DNA of 64,000 bases from Rhodobacteraceae bacterium S2214 (GTDB lineage: Bacteria; Pseudomonadota; Alphaproteobacteria; Rhodobacterales; Rhodobacteraceae): NCBI GenBank assembly GCA_025141675.1, contig CP081161.1, positions 3,263,501 through 3,327,500 on the forward strand. Direction: 5' to 3'. The notes beneath the pieces were generated by a model. The model searched no databases. It had not been told where the DNA came from and saw only the letters and a list, made by a program, of their open reading frames with translations. Both the position numbers and the translations under genes were made by a program. Below, piece after piece: positions 1-8,915 of the stretch. How positions within the stretch are numbered: position 1 is the first letter of the stretch; each line of letters opens with the position of its first letter.

Positions 1-1
1 T

Positions 2-412
2 GCGGCACCGCGCGACGCGACCCCGCAGGAAGAGCTAGCCCAATGCTGGCACGACGATATGCTATGGTGGGGCCCCGAAGGAATCGGTGCCACATACACA
101 ATCGACCGCTACATCGCACAGCACCAACGGCCTTTCCGGACACAACTTGGGGAACGCGAATTCCACGGGCACATCGCGCGGCTGGCCGAGGGCAATTATG
201 GCGGGTTCTTTGGATGGTCGAACCTGTCCGTAGTGCCGCTTGGCGGATATATGGGCCTGCCCGGTGACGGCAAAACACGGGCGGAGATGCGGGTTGTCGA
301 TATCTATCGGCGCGACGGAGACAAATTGGCCGAGAACTGGATCTTCATCGACATTCTGCATTTTCTTCATATGCAGGGGCTGAACGTCCTTGATCGCCTG
401 CAGACGGTGTAA
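2..412 (+). CDS. NTF2-like / SnoaL-type protein, 5' end cut by window edge
   Basis: The frame is open from base 2, so the N-terminus lies outside the window; 136 codons remain. The sequence resembles SnoaL/NTF2-fold proteins: an aromatic-rich start (DDMLWWGPEGIGATYTI), a middle segment AEGNYGGFFGWSNL, and a C-terminal MRVVDIYRRDGDKLAENW pattern typical of the fold's last beta strands. The family includes small cyclases, hydrolases and many proteins of unknown substrate, so no reaction can be assigned. The methionine at base 59 is internal to the conserved region and is not the start. A dispersed repeat follows 3 bases after the stop codon. Confidence 0.6.
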   Translation, partial: AAPRDATPQEELAQCWHDDMLWWGPEGIGATYTIDRYIAQHQRPFRTQLGEREFHGHIARLAEGNYGGFFGWSNLSVVPLGGYMGLPGDGKTRAEMRVVDIYRRDGDKLAENWIFIDILHFLHMQGLNVLDRLQTV

Positions 413-415
413 CTG

Positions 416-460
416 CTTCTTTTGGTCATAAATATCTCGGGGGATTGGGGGCTGGCCCCC
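416..460 (+). repeat. 45-base dispersed intergenic repeat, copy 1
   Basis: Begins CTTCTTTTGGTCATAAATAT and ends in a G-run, CTGG, C-run hairpin (GGGGGCTGGCCCCC). It matches the copy at 59494-59538 at 42 of 45 positions. Both copies lie a few bases downstream of a stop codon on the plus strand. The GC-rich terminal hairpin could terminate transcription or protect a 3' end, but there is no U-tract after it. Confidence 0.8.
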
Positions 461-464
461 AAAT

Positions 465-484
465 CGATTCTTCACGAAAAATCG
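465..484. repeat. 20-base palindromic module, copy 1
   Basis: CGATTCTTCACGAAAAATCG is an inverted repeat with arms of nine, one mismatch and a 2-base centre. It lies between the 45-base repeat and the stop codon of the minus-strand hydrolase at 488. A nearly identical element sits at the same relative place after ruvB (47780-47799). It could act as a 3'-end hairpin in either direction. Confidence 0.65.
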
Positions 485-487
485 TAG

Positions 488-1333
488 CTATCGCAAGACA
501 GGTCGATCTTCGACAAAGGCACGCATGTCGTCAAAAACATCCGGTCGCGTAAAGAACAATAGATGCCCCTGTTCGGGATAGCCATAAATCGCGACGTCAC
601 CGATTTTCTTGGAAAAATCGTAGGTCTGGCGCGTTGAAAAGACTCGGTCGTTCAAGCCAACAAAGAACGCGACGGGGATCCCGTTCAAATCCAAATCGTC
701 GGGCACCTGAAATCCCGGCAAGCCCAAGGTATGCGCCAACGCCACTGCCGGATCGAGCTTGACGATGATCTTTTCACCTGCCGCAATATCGCGGGACAAG
801 CGGTCTTCGAATGACGGATCGTCTAGGGCATCCGGCCCGTATAACAGCCCCGCCCAGAACCGTTTCCACACAGTTTGTCGCCGCAGCGACCCAGTCGCGA
901 TCATCGCTTTGACGATGTCTTCCACGCCGCGAAAAACGGTGCCCAACCCGCCGCCATGTTCCACGGCCGTCGACATCGCGGCAACGCGCACATCACGGTC
1001 GCCGGTAATCTGGGGCGCGGTTAACAAGGCGATTGGTCCGCCTGTCGAATACCCGATCAGCGCGACGTCCTTGTCCGGATAGCTATTGGCAAATGCAGCG
1101 ATCCGTTCTGCGACGGTCGCGGGATGGATCAAGTGATCGTTCGGCATCCCGTCCAACCCCGGAAAACGGTACATGGCACGCGCATAACCTGCGTCATCCC
1201 AGCTTTCGGTCGCTTCGAAAATGTCGATCGACGCAAGCGCCCCCGGAATAAAGATCGCGATTTTGTCTGAACGGGCGATATCGTGGGCGTCGTACAAAAG
1301 CGGATCAATCGCGCTTTTGCGCGCTAAAGGCAC
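488..1333 (-). CDS. alpha/beta hydrolase, N-terminal signal probably frameshifted off
   Basis: An alpha/beta-hydrolase fold protein of 281 residues. The nucleophile elbow GYSTGG places Ser96; Asp229 (GLNDR) and His257 (EQGHLLF) fit the rest of the triad. The substrate cannot be named. The only start in this frame is a GTG at 1333. Directly upstream, in another frame, an ATG at 1383 opens a short reading frame (1324-1383) encoding MKKILIMMVLVCGPHAGCL, which looks like a secretion or lipoprotein signal. One lost base in the C/G run at 1333-1336 would separate the two, so the native protein may start at 1383 and be exported. The gene may therefore be slightly damaged or the sequence may carry an error here. 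Confidence 0.75.
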   Translation of the reverse strand: MPLARKSAIDPLLYDAHDIARSDKIAIFIPGALASIDIFEATESWDDAGYARAMYRFPGLDGMPNDHLIHPATVAERIAAFANSYPDKDVALIGYSTGGPIALLTAPQITGDRDVRVAAMSTAVEHGGGLGTVFRGVEDIVKAMIATGSLRRQTVWKRFWAGLLYGPDALDDPSFEDRLSRDIAAGEKIIVKLDPAVALAHTLGLPGFQVPDDLDLNGIPVAFFVGLNDRVFSTRQTYDFSKKIGDVAIYGYPEQGHLLFFTRPDVFDDMRAFVEDRPVLR

Positions 1334-1481
1334 CCCGCATGCGGTCCGCAGACCAACACCATCATGATCAGGATCTTTTTCATGTCGCCACGCTACTCTT
1401 GTTCAGCAATTGGTCAACCACCCCTAACCGGCGTCGGTCTTCCCGCGCCGATCAAATCGCAGGTTCGCGTACAAAACATGG

Positions 1482-2010
1482 TTACCGCCAGCGGCCGTTA
1501 ATTGAAGATAAGATTGCGCCACGCCTTCGTATTTGTATCCGCATTGCTCCAATAATGCGCGCGACGGCGTATTTTTCGGGCAGGCACCCTGCTTCGATCC
1601 GGCTTAGATCGAGTGACACGAAGGGCATAGTGCACCATCGCTTCAATCGCTTCGCGCATATAGCCTTGCCGCGCAAAGCGTTCTCCGATCCAGTATCCTG
1701 TGGTCCCTGCTTGCGCGGGCCCACGCCGGATATGATCCAGCGTAATCGCCCCCAATAGCATCTGATCTTCACGCCGTGTGATAAACATCGGGACCGCTGT
1801 CCCAGACGAGATTGATCTTTGCGCCCAATAGACGCGGTTTGTGAAGGATTTGCGTGTCAGATGTTCAGGCGCCCACGTGGGTTCCCACGGCGTCAGGAAA
1901 TCGCGGCTTTCCGCGCGCAATGTCGCCCATGGCCGAAAGTCGGCATGGGTCGGTGGGCGAAGTGTCAAACGTTCGGTTTCAAGCCGGACTTTCCGTTTGA
2001 CGCCCAGCAT
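1482..2010 (-). pseudogene. RimJ/RimL-type GNAT acetyltransferase, broken by three 1-base indels
   Basis: The N-terminal part (VRLETERLTLRPPTHADF, then IGERFARQGYMREAIEAMVH) is a clear GNAT of the ribosomal-protein N-acetyltransferase kind. After HYA the homology continues in a second frame (FVSLDLSRIEAGCLPE), then a third (NTPSRALLEQCGYKYEG), then back to the second (INGRWR, stop at 1482). The three shifts fall in short homopolymers: an extra base in the G run at 1623-1625, an extra base in the T run at 1572-1576, and a missing base near 1500-1503. Read with corrections, a normal protein of about 175 residues results. The start codon overlaps the M16 peptidase stop (TAATG), showing it was the last gene of that operon. 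Real decay and sequencing error cannot be separated from sequence alone. Confidence 0.8.
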
Positions 2011-3278
2011 TACGCGGCAAGCCGTGCTTTGAGTGCCTCGAGCGTTGGAGCTGCTTCGGCGGGTCCATATAGCGCCATGGCCGCACCCGGGTTCGTGGCC
2101 AGATCACCTGCGAATGCTTTCACATCACCAGTTGTCACGCCGTCGATAAAGCCGATGGTTTCTTCCAAGGTCGGGATACGGTCCCAGATCGACATGAGCC
2201 GCGCGAGACGTTCGGCGCGGTTTGACGGACTTTCGAGCCCCATCAACAGCCCTGCTTTCATCTGTGCGCGTGCGCGCGCGACCTCTTCCGCGGTCATATC
2301 GTCCGCTGCGCGTTTCATTTCGTCCATCGTGATATTGGCAAGCTGTTCGATTTGTTCGGCACTTGTACCCGCATAAATCGTCGTCAGGCCCGTATCTTCG
2401 TAGGCGCCTGCCTGCGCGAAGACCGTGTAGCACAGGCCCTGCTTTTCGCGCACTTCTTGGAACAGGCGCGATGACATACCGCCACCCATCACGGACGAAT
2501 AGATTTGTGCCGTGTAGATCGCGGGATCGCGGTAGTTTGGTCCTTCAAGCGCCAAGGCGAAGTGGACCTGTTCCAGATCTTTGATTTCACGCCGTTCACC
2601 GCCACCGAAGGCGGCCGGTTGAATCAGATTCGTGGGACGCTGGATCGGTGATAAGTGACCGAACAGTTGCTCGGCCTGTTTCACAATCGCGTCGTGATCA
2701 ACGGCACCGGCCGCCGCGAGGATCATCTGGTTCGGCCCGTAATGTTCCCCGACAAAAGTATTCAAATCCTCGCGCGAGAAGCTAGAGACCCGTTCAGACG
2801 GCCCAAGGATCGTGCGCCCTAATGCCTGATCGGGATATGCCACCTCTTGCAGCCAATCGAAAACGATGTCGTCGGGCGTGTCGTAGGCTTGGCCGATTTC
2901 TTGCAGGATCACACCGCGTTCGACTTCAATTTCAGATGGGTCGAAAACTGGGTTCAGCAGAATATCCGCAATCACATCCAGCCCAAGCGCCACGTCGTCT
3001 TCGAGAACACGCGCGTAATAAGCAGTCATTTCGCGCGACGTGTAGGCGTTGATGTAGCCGCCAACGTCTTCAATGGCTTCGGCAATTTGCAAGGCACTGC
3101 GGGTTTTGGTTCCCTTGAACGCCATATGTTCCAGAAAATGCGCGATGCCGTTCTGTTCGATCCGTTCATGCCGCCCACCGGCTTGCACCCAAATCCCGAT
3201 AGAGCTGGATTTCAGGCCCGGCATGCTTTCCGTGACGATCCGAAAACCATTGGAAAGTGTGTGCAGTTCAATGCTCAA
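2010..3278 (-). CDS. M16 family zinc peptidase (processing-peptidase-like)
   Basis: An M16B peptidase of 422 residues, related to the mitochondrial processing peptidase beta subunit. The inverted zinc motif HFLEH is at about residues 47-51, followed by the downstream acidic segment with VERGVILQEI. The C-terminal half has the glycine-rich stretch SSVMGGGMSSRLFQEVREKQ usual for the family. I place the start at TTG 3278, which overlaps the thrC stop (TTGA), giving translational coupling; the longer frame to 3332 runs back inside thrC. Neighbours thrC and the peptidase are commonly adjacent in Rhodobacterales. Its substrate is unknown; M16B proteins act on peptides or signal-type sequences. Confidence 0.88.
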   Translation of the reverse strand: MSIELHTLSNGFRIVTESMPGLKSSSIGIWVQAGGRHERIEQNGIAHFLEHMAFKGTKTRSALQIAEAIEDVGGYINAYTSREMTAYYARVLEDDVALGLDVIADILLNPVFDPSEIEVERGVILQEIGQAYDTPDDIVFDWLQEVAYPDQALGRTILGPSERVSSFSREDLNTFVGEHYGPNQMILAAAGAVDHDAIVKQAEQLFGHLSPIQRPTNLIQPAAFGGGERREIKDLEQVHFALALEGPNYRDPAIYTAQIYSSVMGGGMSSRLFQEVREKQGLCYTVFAQAGAYEDTGLTTIYAGTSAEQIEQLANITMDEMKRAADDMTAEEVARARAQMKAGLLMGLESPSNRAERLARLMSIWDRIPTLEETIGFIDGVTTGDVKAFAGDLATNPGAAMALYGPAEAAPTLEALKARLAA

Positions 3279-4660
3279 GATGTGATCCGTTCTTTGATGA
3301 CCGCTTGCAGTGCGGAAAGGTCGTTTGCGCAACGTGTCACGCGTTCTGGGCGGTCATATAGGTCTGCCATGCGCGGCGGAAGGGGGGCCATCACGCCAGA
3401 GGCAGCTTTCACCGCATCGGGGAATTTCGCGGGATGTGCGGTGGCCAGCGTGATCATTGGTGTGGTGCCAAGATGGTCTTCGGCCACGTGGGTACCGACA
3501 GCCGTGTGCGGGCACAACAATTCGCCGTGCTGCGCAAGGTATGTTTTGATCGTAGCAGAGGTTTCTTCTTCGGATGCGCGGCCCGATTTGAAGGTGTCTT
3601 TCAACATCTGATAGGCACCTTGACTGATCTGGAAACCACCGGATTTCAGGTCTTCCATCTGTCCCGCAACGGCTGCGCCGTCTTGGTCGTATGCGTAGAA
3701 CAATGCGCGTTCAAAGTTCGACGACACTTGGATATCCATCGACGGGCTGATCGTCGGCTCAACGCCTTCTTTGGTGTAGCTACCGGTTTCCAGCGTGCGG
3801 TGCAGGATATCGTTCCGGTTTGTCGCCACGACCAAGTCTTTGATCGGAAGGCCCATTTGTTGTGCGATGTAACCGGCAAAGATGTCGCCGAAATTGCCTG
3901 TCGGCACGGTAAAGCTGATGTCACGGTGCGGTGCGCCAAGGGATACGGCGGAGGAGAAATAGTAGACGACCTGCGCCAGAACACGGCCCCAGTTGATGGA
4001 ATTGACGCCAGCCAGCTTCACGTCTTCGCGGAAGGCGAAATCGTTGAACATGTCTTTCACGGCGGCTTGGCAATCGTCGAAATCGCCATCGACGGCAATC
4101 GCGTGAACGTTGGATTCCGACGGTGTTGTCATCTGCCGACGCTGCACTTCGGACACGCGCCCATGCGGGAACAGGATGAAGACGTCGACATTGTCGAGAC
4201 CGCGGAACGCTTCGATTGCCGCTGATCCTGTGTCGCCGGACGTCGCCCCTACGATTGTGACGCGGTCGCCGGAACGGGAAAGTGCGGCTTGGAACATCTG
4301 ACCGATCAACTGCATCGCGAAGTCTTTGAACGCGAGCGTTGGACCGTGGAACAGTTCCAGCAGGAAGTGGTTCGGGGCGAGTTGGACCAATGGTGCGCGC
4401 GCGTCATGGCCAAAGCCCGCGTAGGCGTTTTTGATCAGTTCGCGGAATTGGTCGTCGCTGAAGGTGTCGCCGATGAACGGGCGCATGACGGTATAGGCGA
4501 TGTCTTCGTAAGATTGCCCCGCCATGTCTGCAATTTGGTCTGCCGTCAGCGTCGGGATGGTTTCGGGCAGATACAGCCCCCCATCGCGGGCGAGGCCGGT
4601 CAACATGGCTTGTTCAAATGTCAGCACGGGCGCTGTGCCCCGTGTGGAAATATAACGCAT
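3275..4660 (-). CDS. thrC: threonine synthase
   Basis: Converts O-phosphohomoserine to threonine with pyridoxal phosphate. At 461 residues it belongs to the longer class of threonine synthases. The PLP lysine is Lys112 in GPTLAFKDFAMQL; the glycine-rich phosphate cradle is VGATSGDTGSAAIEAF. The N-terminus MRYISTRGTAPVLTFEQAM is the usual start of the family. The ATG lies one base after the SURF1 stop and the stop overlaps the M16 start, so thrC is embedded in a tightly packed operon running from the cytochrome oxidase genes. Confidence 0.97.
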   Translation of the reverse strand: MRYISTRGTAPVLTFEQAMLTGLARDGGLYLPETIPTLTADQIADMAGQSYEDIAYTVMRPFIGDTFSDDQFRELIKNAYAGFGHDARAPLVQLAPNHFLLELFHGPTLAFKDFAMQLIGQMFQAALSRSGDRVTIVGATSGDTGSAAIEAFRGLDNVDVFILFPHGRVSEVQRRQMTTPSESNVHAIAVDGDFDDCQAAVKDMFNDFAFREDVKLAGVNSINWGRVLAQVVYYFSSAVSLGAPHRDISFTVPTGNFGDIFAGYIAQQMGLPIKDLVVATNRNDILHRTLETGSYTKEGVEPTISPSMDIQVSSNFERALFYAYDQDGAAVAGQMEDLKSGGFQISQGAYQMLKDTFKSGRASEEETSATIKTYLAQHGELLCPHTAVGTHVAEDHLGTTPMITLATAHPAKFPDAVKAASGVMAPLPPRMADLYDRPERVTRCANDLSALQAVIKERITS

Positions 4661-4661
4661 T

Positions 4662-5357
4662 CTAGCGGTCCTCTTGGCGGATGCGGAAGATCAGATAGCC
4701 TGTCATGATGACCCAGACGAGGGCCAGCATGAACCATGTGATCGCGTAGTTCAGGTGGTCGTTCTTGATCACCCCAGAGTCAAGCGGAAGGGGCTGGAAC
4801 GGATAGCTTTGCAGCGGCGTGACGAGATCGAGCAACTGCACGTCGCGGGCGACGACAAGGGTTTGTTCAGTATTCAGGCCTGCGGCAATGGATGGCACGT
4901 CGCGGGTGAACCAAATGCCTTTAGGATCAGGGTCCGGCGTCCAGTCATCTTTGTCGTCGGGCCAATGCAGATTGCCAGTGACGTCGATCATATGGAATTT
5001 GGTGAACGGGTTACCAAGTTGCGCAAGCGGCACCCATCCAAGGTCGACCATCACAGTGCGCCCGTCTTCGGTTTCCAGCGCGTCAACGTAGCGATAGCCA
5101 GGTCCAAGTCCTTCGATGGTGACAAGAACATAAAGCGGCGTGCCTTTCAGGCGGCCTTGTGTCGAGACAGGTCGAAACTGATCTGTTGCGGGATCGGGTG
5201 ACGCGGGAATTGCAATCGGATCGGATGCAATCGTGGCGTCAATCTCTGTCAGGATTCCCGTCTTCCACTGTAGGCGCTGCACCTGCCAGACACCAAGGCT
5301 TAGCAAGATCGCGCACCCCGCGATACCCAGTAGGATTGGAAAGAAAATCTTACGCAA
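4662..5357 (-). CDS. SURF1 family cytochrome oxidase assembly protein
   Basis: Inner-membrane assembly factor for haem-copper oxidase, thought to help haem a insertion into subunit I. The 231-residue protein has the family layout: a transmembrane helix at about residues 5-20, a periplasmic domain with PVSTQGRLKG and GRTVMVDLGWVP, and a second helix near 205-225. It follows coxC after a gap holding a hairpin, and is followed one base later by thrC. The first base of ATG at 5357 opens MRKIFFPILLGIAGC, a good membrane start. Confidence 0.92.
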   Translation of the reverse strand: MRKIFFPILLGIAGCAILLSLGVWQVQRLQWKTGILTEIDATIASDPIAIPASPDPATDQFRPVSTQGRLKGTPLYVLVTIEGLGPGYRYVDALETEDGRTVMVDLGWVPLAQLGNPFTKFHMIDVTGNLHWPDDKDDWTPDPDPKGIWFTRDVPSIAAGLNTEQTLVVARDVQLLDLVTPLQSYPFQPLPLDSGVIKNDHLNYAITWFMLALVWVIMTGYLIFRIRQEDR

Positions 5358-5377
5358 TTGTCAGCCTTTCAAAGCAA

Positions 5378-5406
5378 AACGCGCGAGGTGTGACCCCGCG
5401 CGTTTG
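5378..5406 (-). terminator. hairpin between coxC and SURF1 gene
   Basis: AAACGCGCG and CGCGCGTTT form a 9-base stem around an 11-base loop. Read on the minus strand, the stem is followed by a T-rich tract (TTTTGCTTT). It may reduce readthrough from the oxidase genes into the SURF1-thrC part of the operon. Confidence 0.6.
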
Positions 5407-5448
5407 TCTTATCTTTGATCGTGGTCGGGGTGAACCCCGATGTGGCGG

Positions 5449-6252
5449 TTAGCCGCCCCAGACGTAAACGGCTGCGAAGAGGAACAACCACACAACATCA
5501 ACAAAGTGCCAGTACCAAGCCGCTGCTTCGAACCCGAGGTGCCGTTCAGGGGTAAAGTGACCCTTTTGCAGGCGGACCAAACAAACCAGCAGGAAAATCG
5601 TACCGATCAGAACGTGGAAGCCGTGGAAACCTGTCGCCATGAAGAAGTTCGCGCCGTAGATGTTGCCAGAGAAACCGAATGCCGCGTGGGAATATTCGTA
5701 GATCTGGAACACGGTGAAGATCGCACCAAGTACAACGGCGAGGATCAAGCCCCACTTCATGTCTTCACGGTTGTTTTCATGGACCAAAGCGTGGTGTGCC
5801 CACGTCGCGGCCATACCGGAACATAGCAGGATCATCGTGTTGATCAACGGCAGATGCCAAGGGTCGAATGTTTCGATGCCAACTGGCGGCCAAACACCGT
5901 CAACGGCTGGCGACATCGGACCCATCGGGTACATCGCGTGTTTGAAGAAAGACCAGAACCACGCTGCAAAGAACATGACTTCGGACATGATGAACATGAT
6001 CACGCCGTAGCGCAGGCCAATGGCCACAACAGGCGTATGGTCAACACCATTTTCGCCTTCGGAGACCATTTCAGACCACCAACCGAACATCACGTAAAGC
6101 ACCATCGCCAGACCGATCAGGAAGGCGTAAGGGCCAGAGCCGTGCATCCAAAGCACGCTGCCGAACAGCATGATAAACGCACCCGCAGAGGCCATCAGTG
6201 GCCAGATAGAGGGGTTTAGAATGTGGTAATCGTGATTCTTTTCATGCGCCAT
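5449..6252 (-). CDS. ctaE: cytochrome c oxidase subunit III
   Basis: Third core subunit of the aa3-type oxidase, 267 residues with seven predicted membrane helices. It carries the family's conserved patches: [22 protein letters not shown], and the C-terminal [14 protein letters not shown]. The start [19 protein letters not shown] is the usual soluble N-terminus of bacterial subunit III. It lies between Cox11 and SURF1 on the same strand. Subunit I is not in the window, so it must be encoded elsewhere, a common arrangement in this order of bacteria. Confidence 0.96.
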   Translation of the reverse strand: MAHEKNHDYHILNPSIWPLMASAGAFIMLFGSVLWMHGSGPYAFLIGLAMVLYVMFGWWSEMVSEGENGVDHTPVVAIGLRYGVIMFIMSEVMFFAAWFWSFFKHAMYPMGPMSPAVDGVWPPVGIETFDPWHLPLINTMILLCSGMAATWAHHALVHENNREDMKWGLILAVVLGAIFTVFQIYEYSHAAFGFSGNIYGANFFMATGFHGFHVLIGTIFLLVCLVRLQKGHFTPERHLGFEAAAWYWHFVDVVWLFLFAAVYVWGG

Positions 6253-6276
6253 GGCTGTCGTCCCTTGGGGTTCTTG

Positions 6277-6873
6277 CTAGTTCAATTCTATGGCGTCTTG
6301 CGCCGGTGTTGTCAAAGCTGCCTGTTCAAAAGTCTCAGGCAGATCAATCTGGTAGAAAGTGTAAGAAAGCGTGATCGTGTGCACATATTTGCCTTCACGG
6401 TCATCAACGATGGCCGGATCGACAAAGAAGCTGACCGGCATCATCACGGTTTCGCCCGGTTGCAGGACCTGTTCGGTGAAGCAGAAACATTCGATCTTAT
6501 CGAAAAATCCGCCCGCTTCGTAAGGCGTCACGTTGTAGGCCGCCTGCCCCGCGATTGGCACGTCAAACGGGTTATGCGCTTCGTAGAAGGCCAGACCTGT
6601 TTCACCGATCCGAATTTCCATTTCACGTTGCGCAGGTTTGAATTCCCACGGCATGTCTTTTTCCAGTGACGCATCGAAACGGACTGTAATCGTTTGATCC
6701 AGAACGTCGCTTTGGTTGGCTTCGACAACATTCGTTGCGCCGCCAAAACCGGTCACACGGCAGAACCAATCGTAGAAAGGTACAGACGCCCAAGCGAGTG
6801 ATCCCATCAGGATCACAACACCGCCTGCTTGAGCCGCCGTGCGTTGAGGACCTTTCAGCTTAGAAAATAACAC
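6277..6873 (-). CDS. ctaG: Cox11/CtaG copper chaperone for cytochrome oxidase
   Basis: Delivers copper to the CuB site of subunit I. The 198-residue protein has one N-terminal transmembrane helix (about residues 15-33) and a periplasmic immunoglobulin-like domain. The copper-binding CFCF motif is at residues 129-132 (IECFCFTEQ), and Cys38 near the helix is also conserved in the family. Its ATG at 6873 shares a base with the stop of the 66-residue protein upstream (TAATG), so the two are translationally coupled. Confidence 0.95.
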   Translation of the reverse strand: MLFSKLKGPQRTAAQAGGVVILMGSLAWASVPFYDWFCRVTGFGGATNVVEANQSDVLDQTITVRFDASLEKDMPWEFKPAQREMEIRIGETGLAFYEAHNPFDVPIAGQAAYNVTPYEAGGFFDKIECFCFTEQVLQPGETVMMPVSFFVDPAIVDDREGKYVHTITLSYTFYQIDLPETFEQAALTTPAQDAIELN

Positions 6874-7073
6874 TAATTACTCTCCTCTGCTGGGATGATC
6901 TGTGGCCGTGCCACGTGATCAAATTTCTCGAATTGTTTTGCGTCGCCCAACTGCAGTACTTTCACCACGGTCAGGCCAAAAACGATCGCAATCATGCCGA
7001 CGAGCAACAGGCCAACGCCCATGTTCCGGCCTTTGCGGCGTTCGTGGATTTCATGTTCAACTTTGATCGCCAT
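6873..7073 (-). CDS. small single-helix membrane protein of the cox operon
   Basis: A 66-residue protein with a basic start (HEIHERRKGRN), one hydrophobic helix at about residues 18-40 and a short outward tail. Small proteins of this kind sit between heme O synthase and Cox11 in many Rhodobacterales genomes and are usually called CoxF or oxidase assembly protein; the exact role is not established. It shares one base with the stop of the heme O synthase gene upstream and one with the Cox11 start downstream, both TAATG junctions, so it is certainly translated as part of the operon. Confidence 0.85.
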   Translation of the reverse strand: MAIKVEHEIHERRKGRNMGVGLLLVGMIAIVFGLTVVKVLQLGDAKQFEKFDHVARPQIIPAEESN

Positions 7074-8029
7074 TACACGCCACCAACGTTCAAACGCAGT
7101 GCCGCTTCGATCAGCAAGGCGACGAAGTGGGCGAAAAGGTAGTACAGCGACACCTTGAAGACCGACTTTTCAACTGCGTAGTTGTCAGCGTCAGCCGCCG
7201 CATCATCGCGTTTCCAGATGTCGTAGGCGCCTTTGAAAAACCACGCGTTCATGATCACGGCAACGGTCAAGTAGACCGGACCACCTATGGATGTGAAACC
7301 AAGGCCAATCGCCACGGGCACCAGCAAAGCGGTGTAGGCAATCACATGTTTGCGGGTGCTGTCGCGACCGTGCGTTTCGGTCAGCATCGGCACACCGGCG
7401 TCGCCGTAATCTGTCTTTACAAACAAGGCCAAAGCCCAGAAATGCGGTGGCGTCCACATGAAGATCAGCATGAACATCAGCACGGATTCGATGGTCACGG
7501 AACCAGTCGCAACCGCCCAGCCGATCATTGGAGGAAATGCACCTGCAGCCCCGCCAATCACGATGTTCTGGGGCGTCGACCGTTTCAACCACATTGAATA
7601 AACGACAGCGTAAAAGAGGATTGTGAAGGCCAAGAGGCCTGCCGCGAGCGCGTTGGTCGCAAGCAGCAACAAGATGACGGAGAAGAAGGAAAGCGCGACG
7701 CCGATGCCCAGCGCTTCGCCCGGTGCGACTTTACCTGCGGGAATCGGGCGTTTCGCTGTCCGCTTCATCACCGCGTCGATATCTGCGTCCCACCACATGT
7801 TCAGCGCACCAGAGGCACCCGCCCCCACCGCGATGCACAACACACCGACAAATCCGATGAACGGATGCACCGGCACGGGCGACACCAGCAAACCGACCAA
7901 TGCCGTGAAAACAACCAGCGACATGACACGCGGTTTCATCAAGGCATAGTAATCACCCATCGACGGCTCTTGGCTGGATGTGGTGTAGGTCGCTTCGTTC
8001 AGGCTCATGTCGCTCATGCGGATGTCCAT
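7073..8029 (-). CDS. cyoE: protoheme IX farnesyltransferase (heme O synthase)
   Basis: Adds a farnesyl group to haem b to give haem O, the precursor of haem A for the oxidase. The 318-residue UbiA-fold protein has about nine membrane helices. The first aspartate motif NMWWDADID uses Asn77, Asp81 and Asp85, followed by KRTAKRPIPAG, both diagnostic. The name ctaB is also used for this gene in aa3 operons. An alternative start lies at the internal MSDMSLNEATYT. It follows coxB after a 55-base gap holding a terminator-like hairpin. Confidence 0.95.
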   Translation of the reverse strand: MDIRMSDMSLNEATYTTSSQEPSMGDYYALMKPRVMSLVVFTALVGLLVSPVPVHPFIGFVGVLCIAVGAGASGALNMWWDADIDAVMKRTAKRPIPAGKVAPGEALGIGVALSFFSVILLLLATNALAAGLLAFTILFYAVVYSMWLKRSTPQNIVIGGAAGAFPPMIGWAVATGSVTIESVLMFMLIFMWTPPHFWALALFVKTDYGDAGVPMLTETHGRDSTRKHVIAYTALLVPVAIGLGFTSIGGPVYLTVAVIMNAWFFKGAYDIWKRDDAAADADNYAVEKSVFKVSLYYLFAHFVALLIEAALRLNVGGV

Positions 8030-8053
8030 TCAAAATTGCGATGTGGCGGGAAA

Positions 8054-8074
8054 GGTGCGCGACGGGCGCGCACC
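8054..8074 (-). terminator. hairpin after coxB
   Basis: GGTGCGCG and CGCGCACC form an 8-base GC stem around a 5-base loop. On the minus strand only a short TTT follows, so it is probably a partial terminator or stabilising 3' hairpin between coxB and cyoE. A longer T run lies on the plus side. Confidence 0.5.
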
Positions 8075-8084
8075 CGTTTTTGAT

Positions 8085-8915
8085 TTAGGCTGGGTTCTGT
8101 TCTTTCGCAGCAACCAACCATTCGTCGTAAGTTTCTTGGCTCACAACTTTGACAGTGATCGGCATGTACGCGTGGTCTTTGCCGCACAGTTCGGAACACT
8201 GACCGAAGTAGATGCCTTCTTGTTCAGCAGCGAACCACAGTTGGGCCAAACGACCTGGAACCGCGTCTTGTTTCACGCCGAATGCTGGGATGGTCCAAGA
8301 ATGGATCACGTCAGCACCAGTCACCTGCATCACAACAGTCGCGCCCACTGGTACAACAACGGCTGTGTCTGTCGCGAGAAGGTTTTGATCAGCGGTGTAA
8401 CCATATTCTTCAAGCTCGTCCTCGGCCAGCATGTAGCTATCGAAGTAAACGGCTTCGTCAGTGTATTCGTAGCCCCAGTACCACTGGTAGCCTGTCACCT
8501 TGATGTTGATGTCCGCTGCAGGAATTTCCTGCTGCTTGAACAGAACAGGCAAAGAGAACGCACCGATGAAGACCAGAATGACAACTGGAATGATTGTCCA
8601 CGCAACTTCCAAAGGAGAGTTGTGTGTGAATGTGGACGGTGTCGGGTTCGATTTGCGGTTAAACCGGATGACGACCCACGCCAGCAGGCCGGTCACAAAC
8701 AATGTGATGATCGTGATGATCACCAACAGCATGCCGTCCAACCACTGCAGATCGCGGGCCAATTCGGTTGCTGCTGGCTGGAAACCAGTCGCACCCGGTG
8801 TTGGCTGGCCGATGATGTCCAGTTCTTGAGTGACCTCTTGTGCAGAAGCCGCAGCACCCGCAAGAATCAGTCCTGCTGAGGCCCAAAGTGAAGTCGCGAT
8901 AGTCTTCAGTCGCAT
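8085..8915 (-). CDS. ctaC: cytochrome c oxidase subunit II
   Basis: Carries the CuA centre that accepts electrons from cytochrome c. The 276-residue precursor has a signal peptide of about 25 residues (ending GAAASAQ), two membrane helices near 61-82 and 105-126, and a periplasmic cupredoxin domain. All CuA ligands are present: His205, Cys240, Glu242, Cys244, His248 and Met251. The start is the ATG at 8915; the frame stays open to 9341 but that extension overlaps tldD and lacks homology. It is the first gene of the minus-strand run and is divergent from tldD, with a shared 194-base promoter region. Confidence 0.96.
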   Translation of the reverse strand: MRLKTIATSLWASAGLILAGAAASAQEVTQELDIIGQPTPGATGFQPAATELARDLQWLDGMLLVIITIITLFVTGLLAWVVIRFNRKSNPTPSTFTHNSPLEVAWTIIPVVILVFIGAFSLPVLFKQQEIPAADINIKVTGYQWYWGYEYTDEAVYFDSYMLAEDELEEYGYTADQNLLATDTAVVVPVGATVVMQVTGADVIHSWTIPAFGVKQDAVPGRLAQLWFAAEQEGIYFGQCSELCGKDHAYMPITVKVVSQETYDEWLVAAKEQNPA

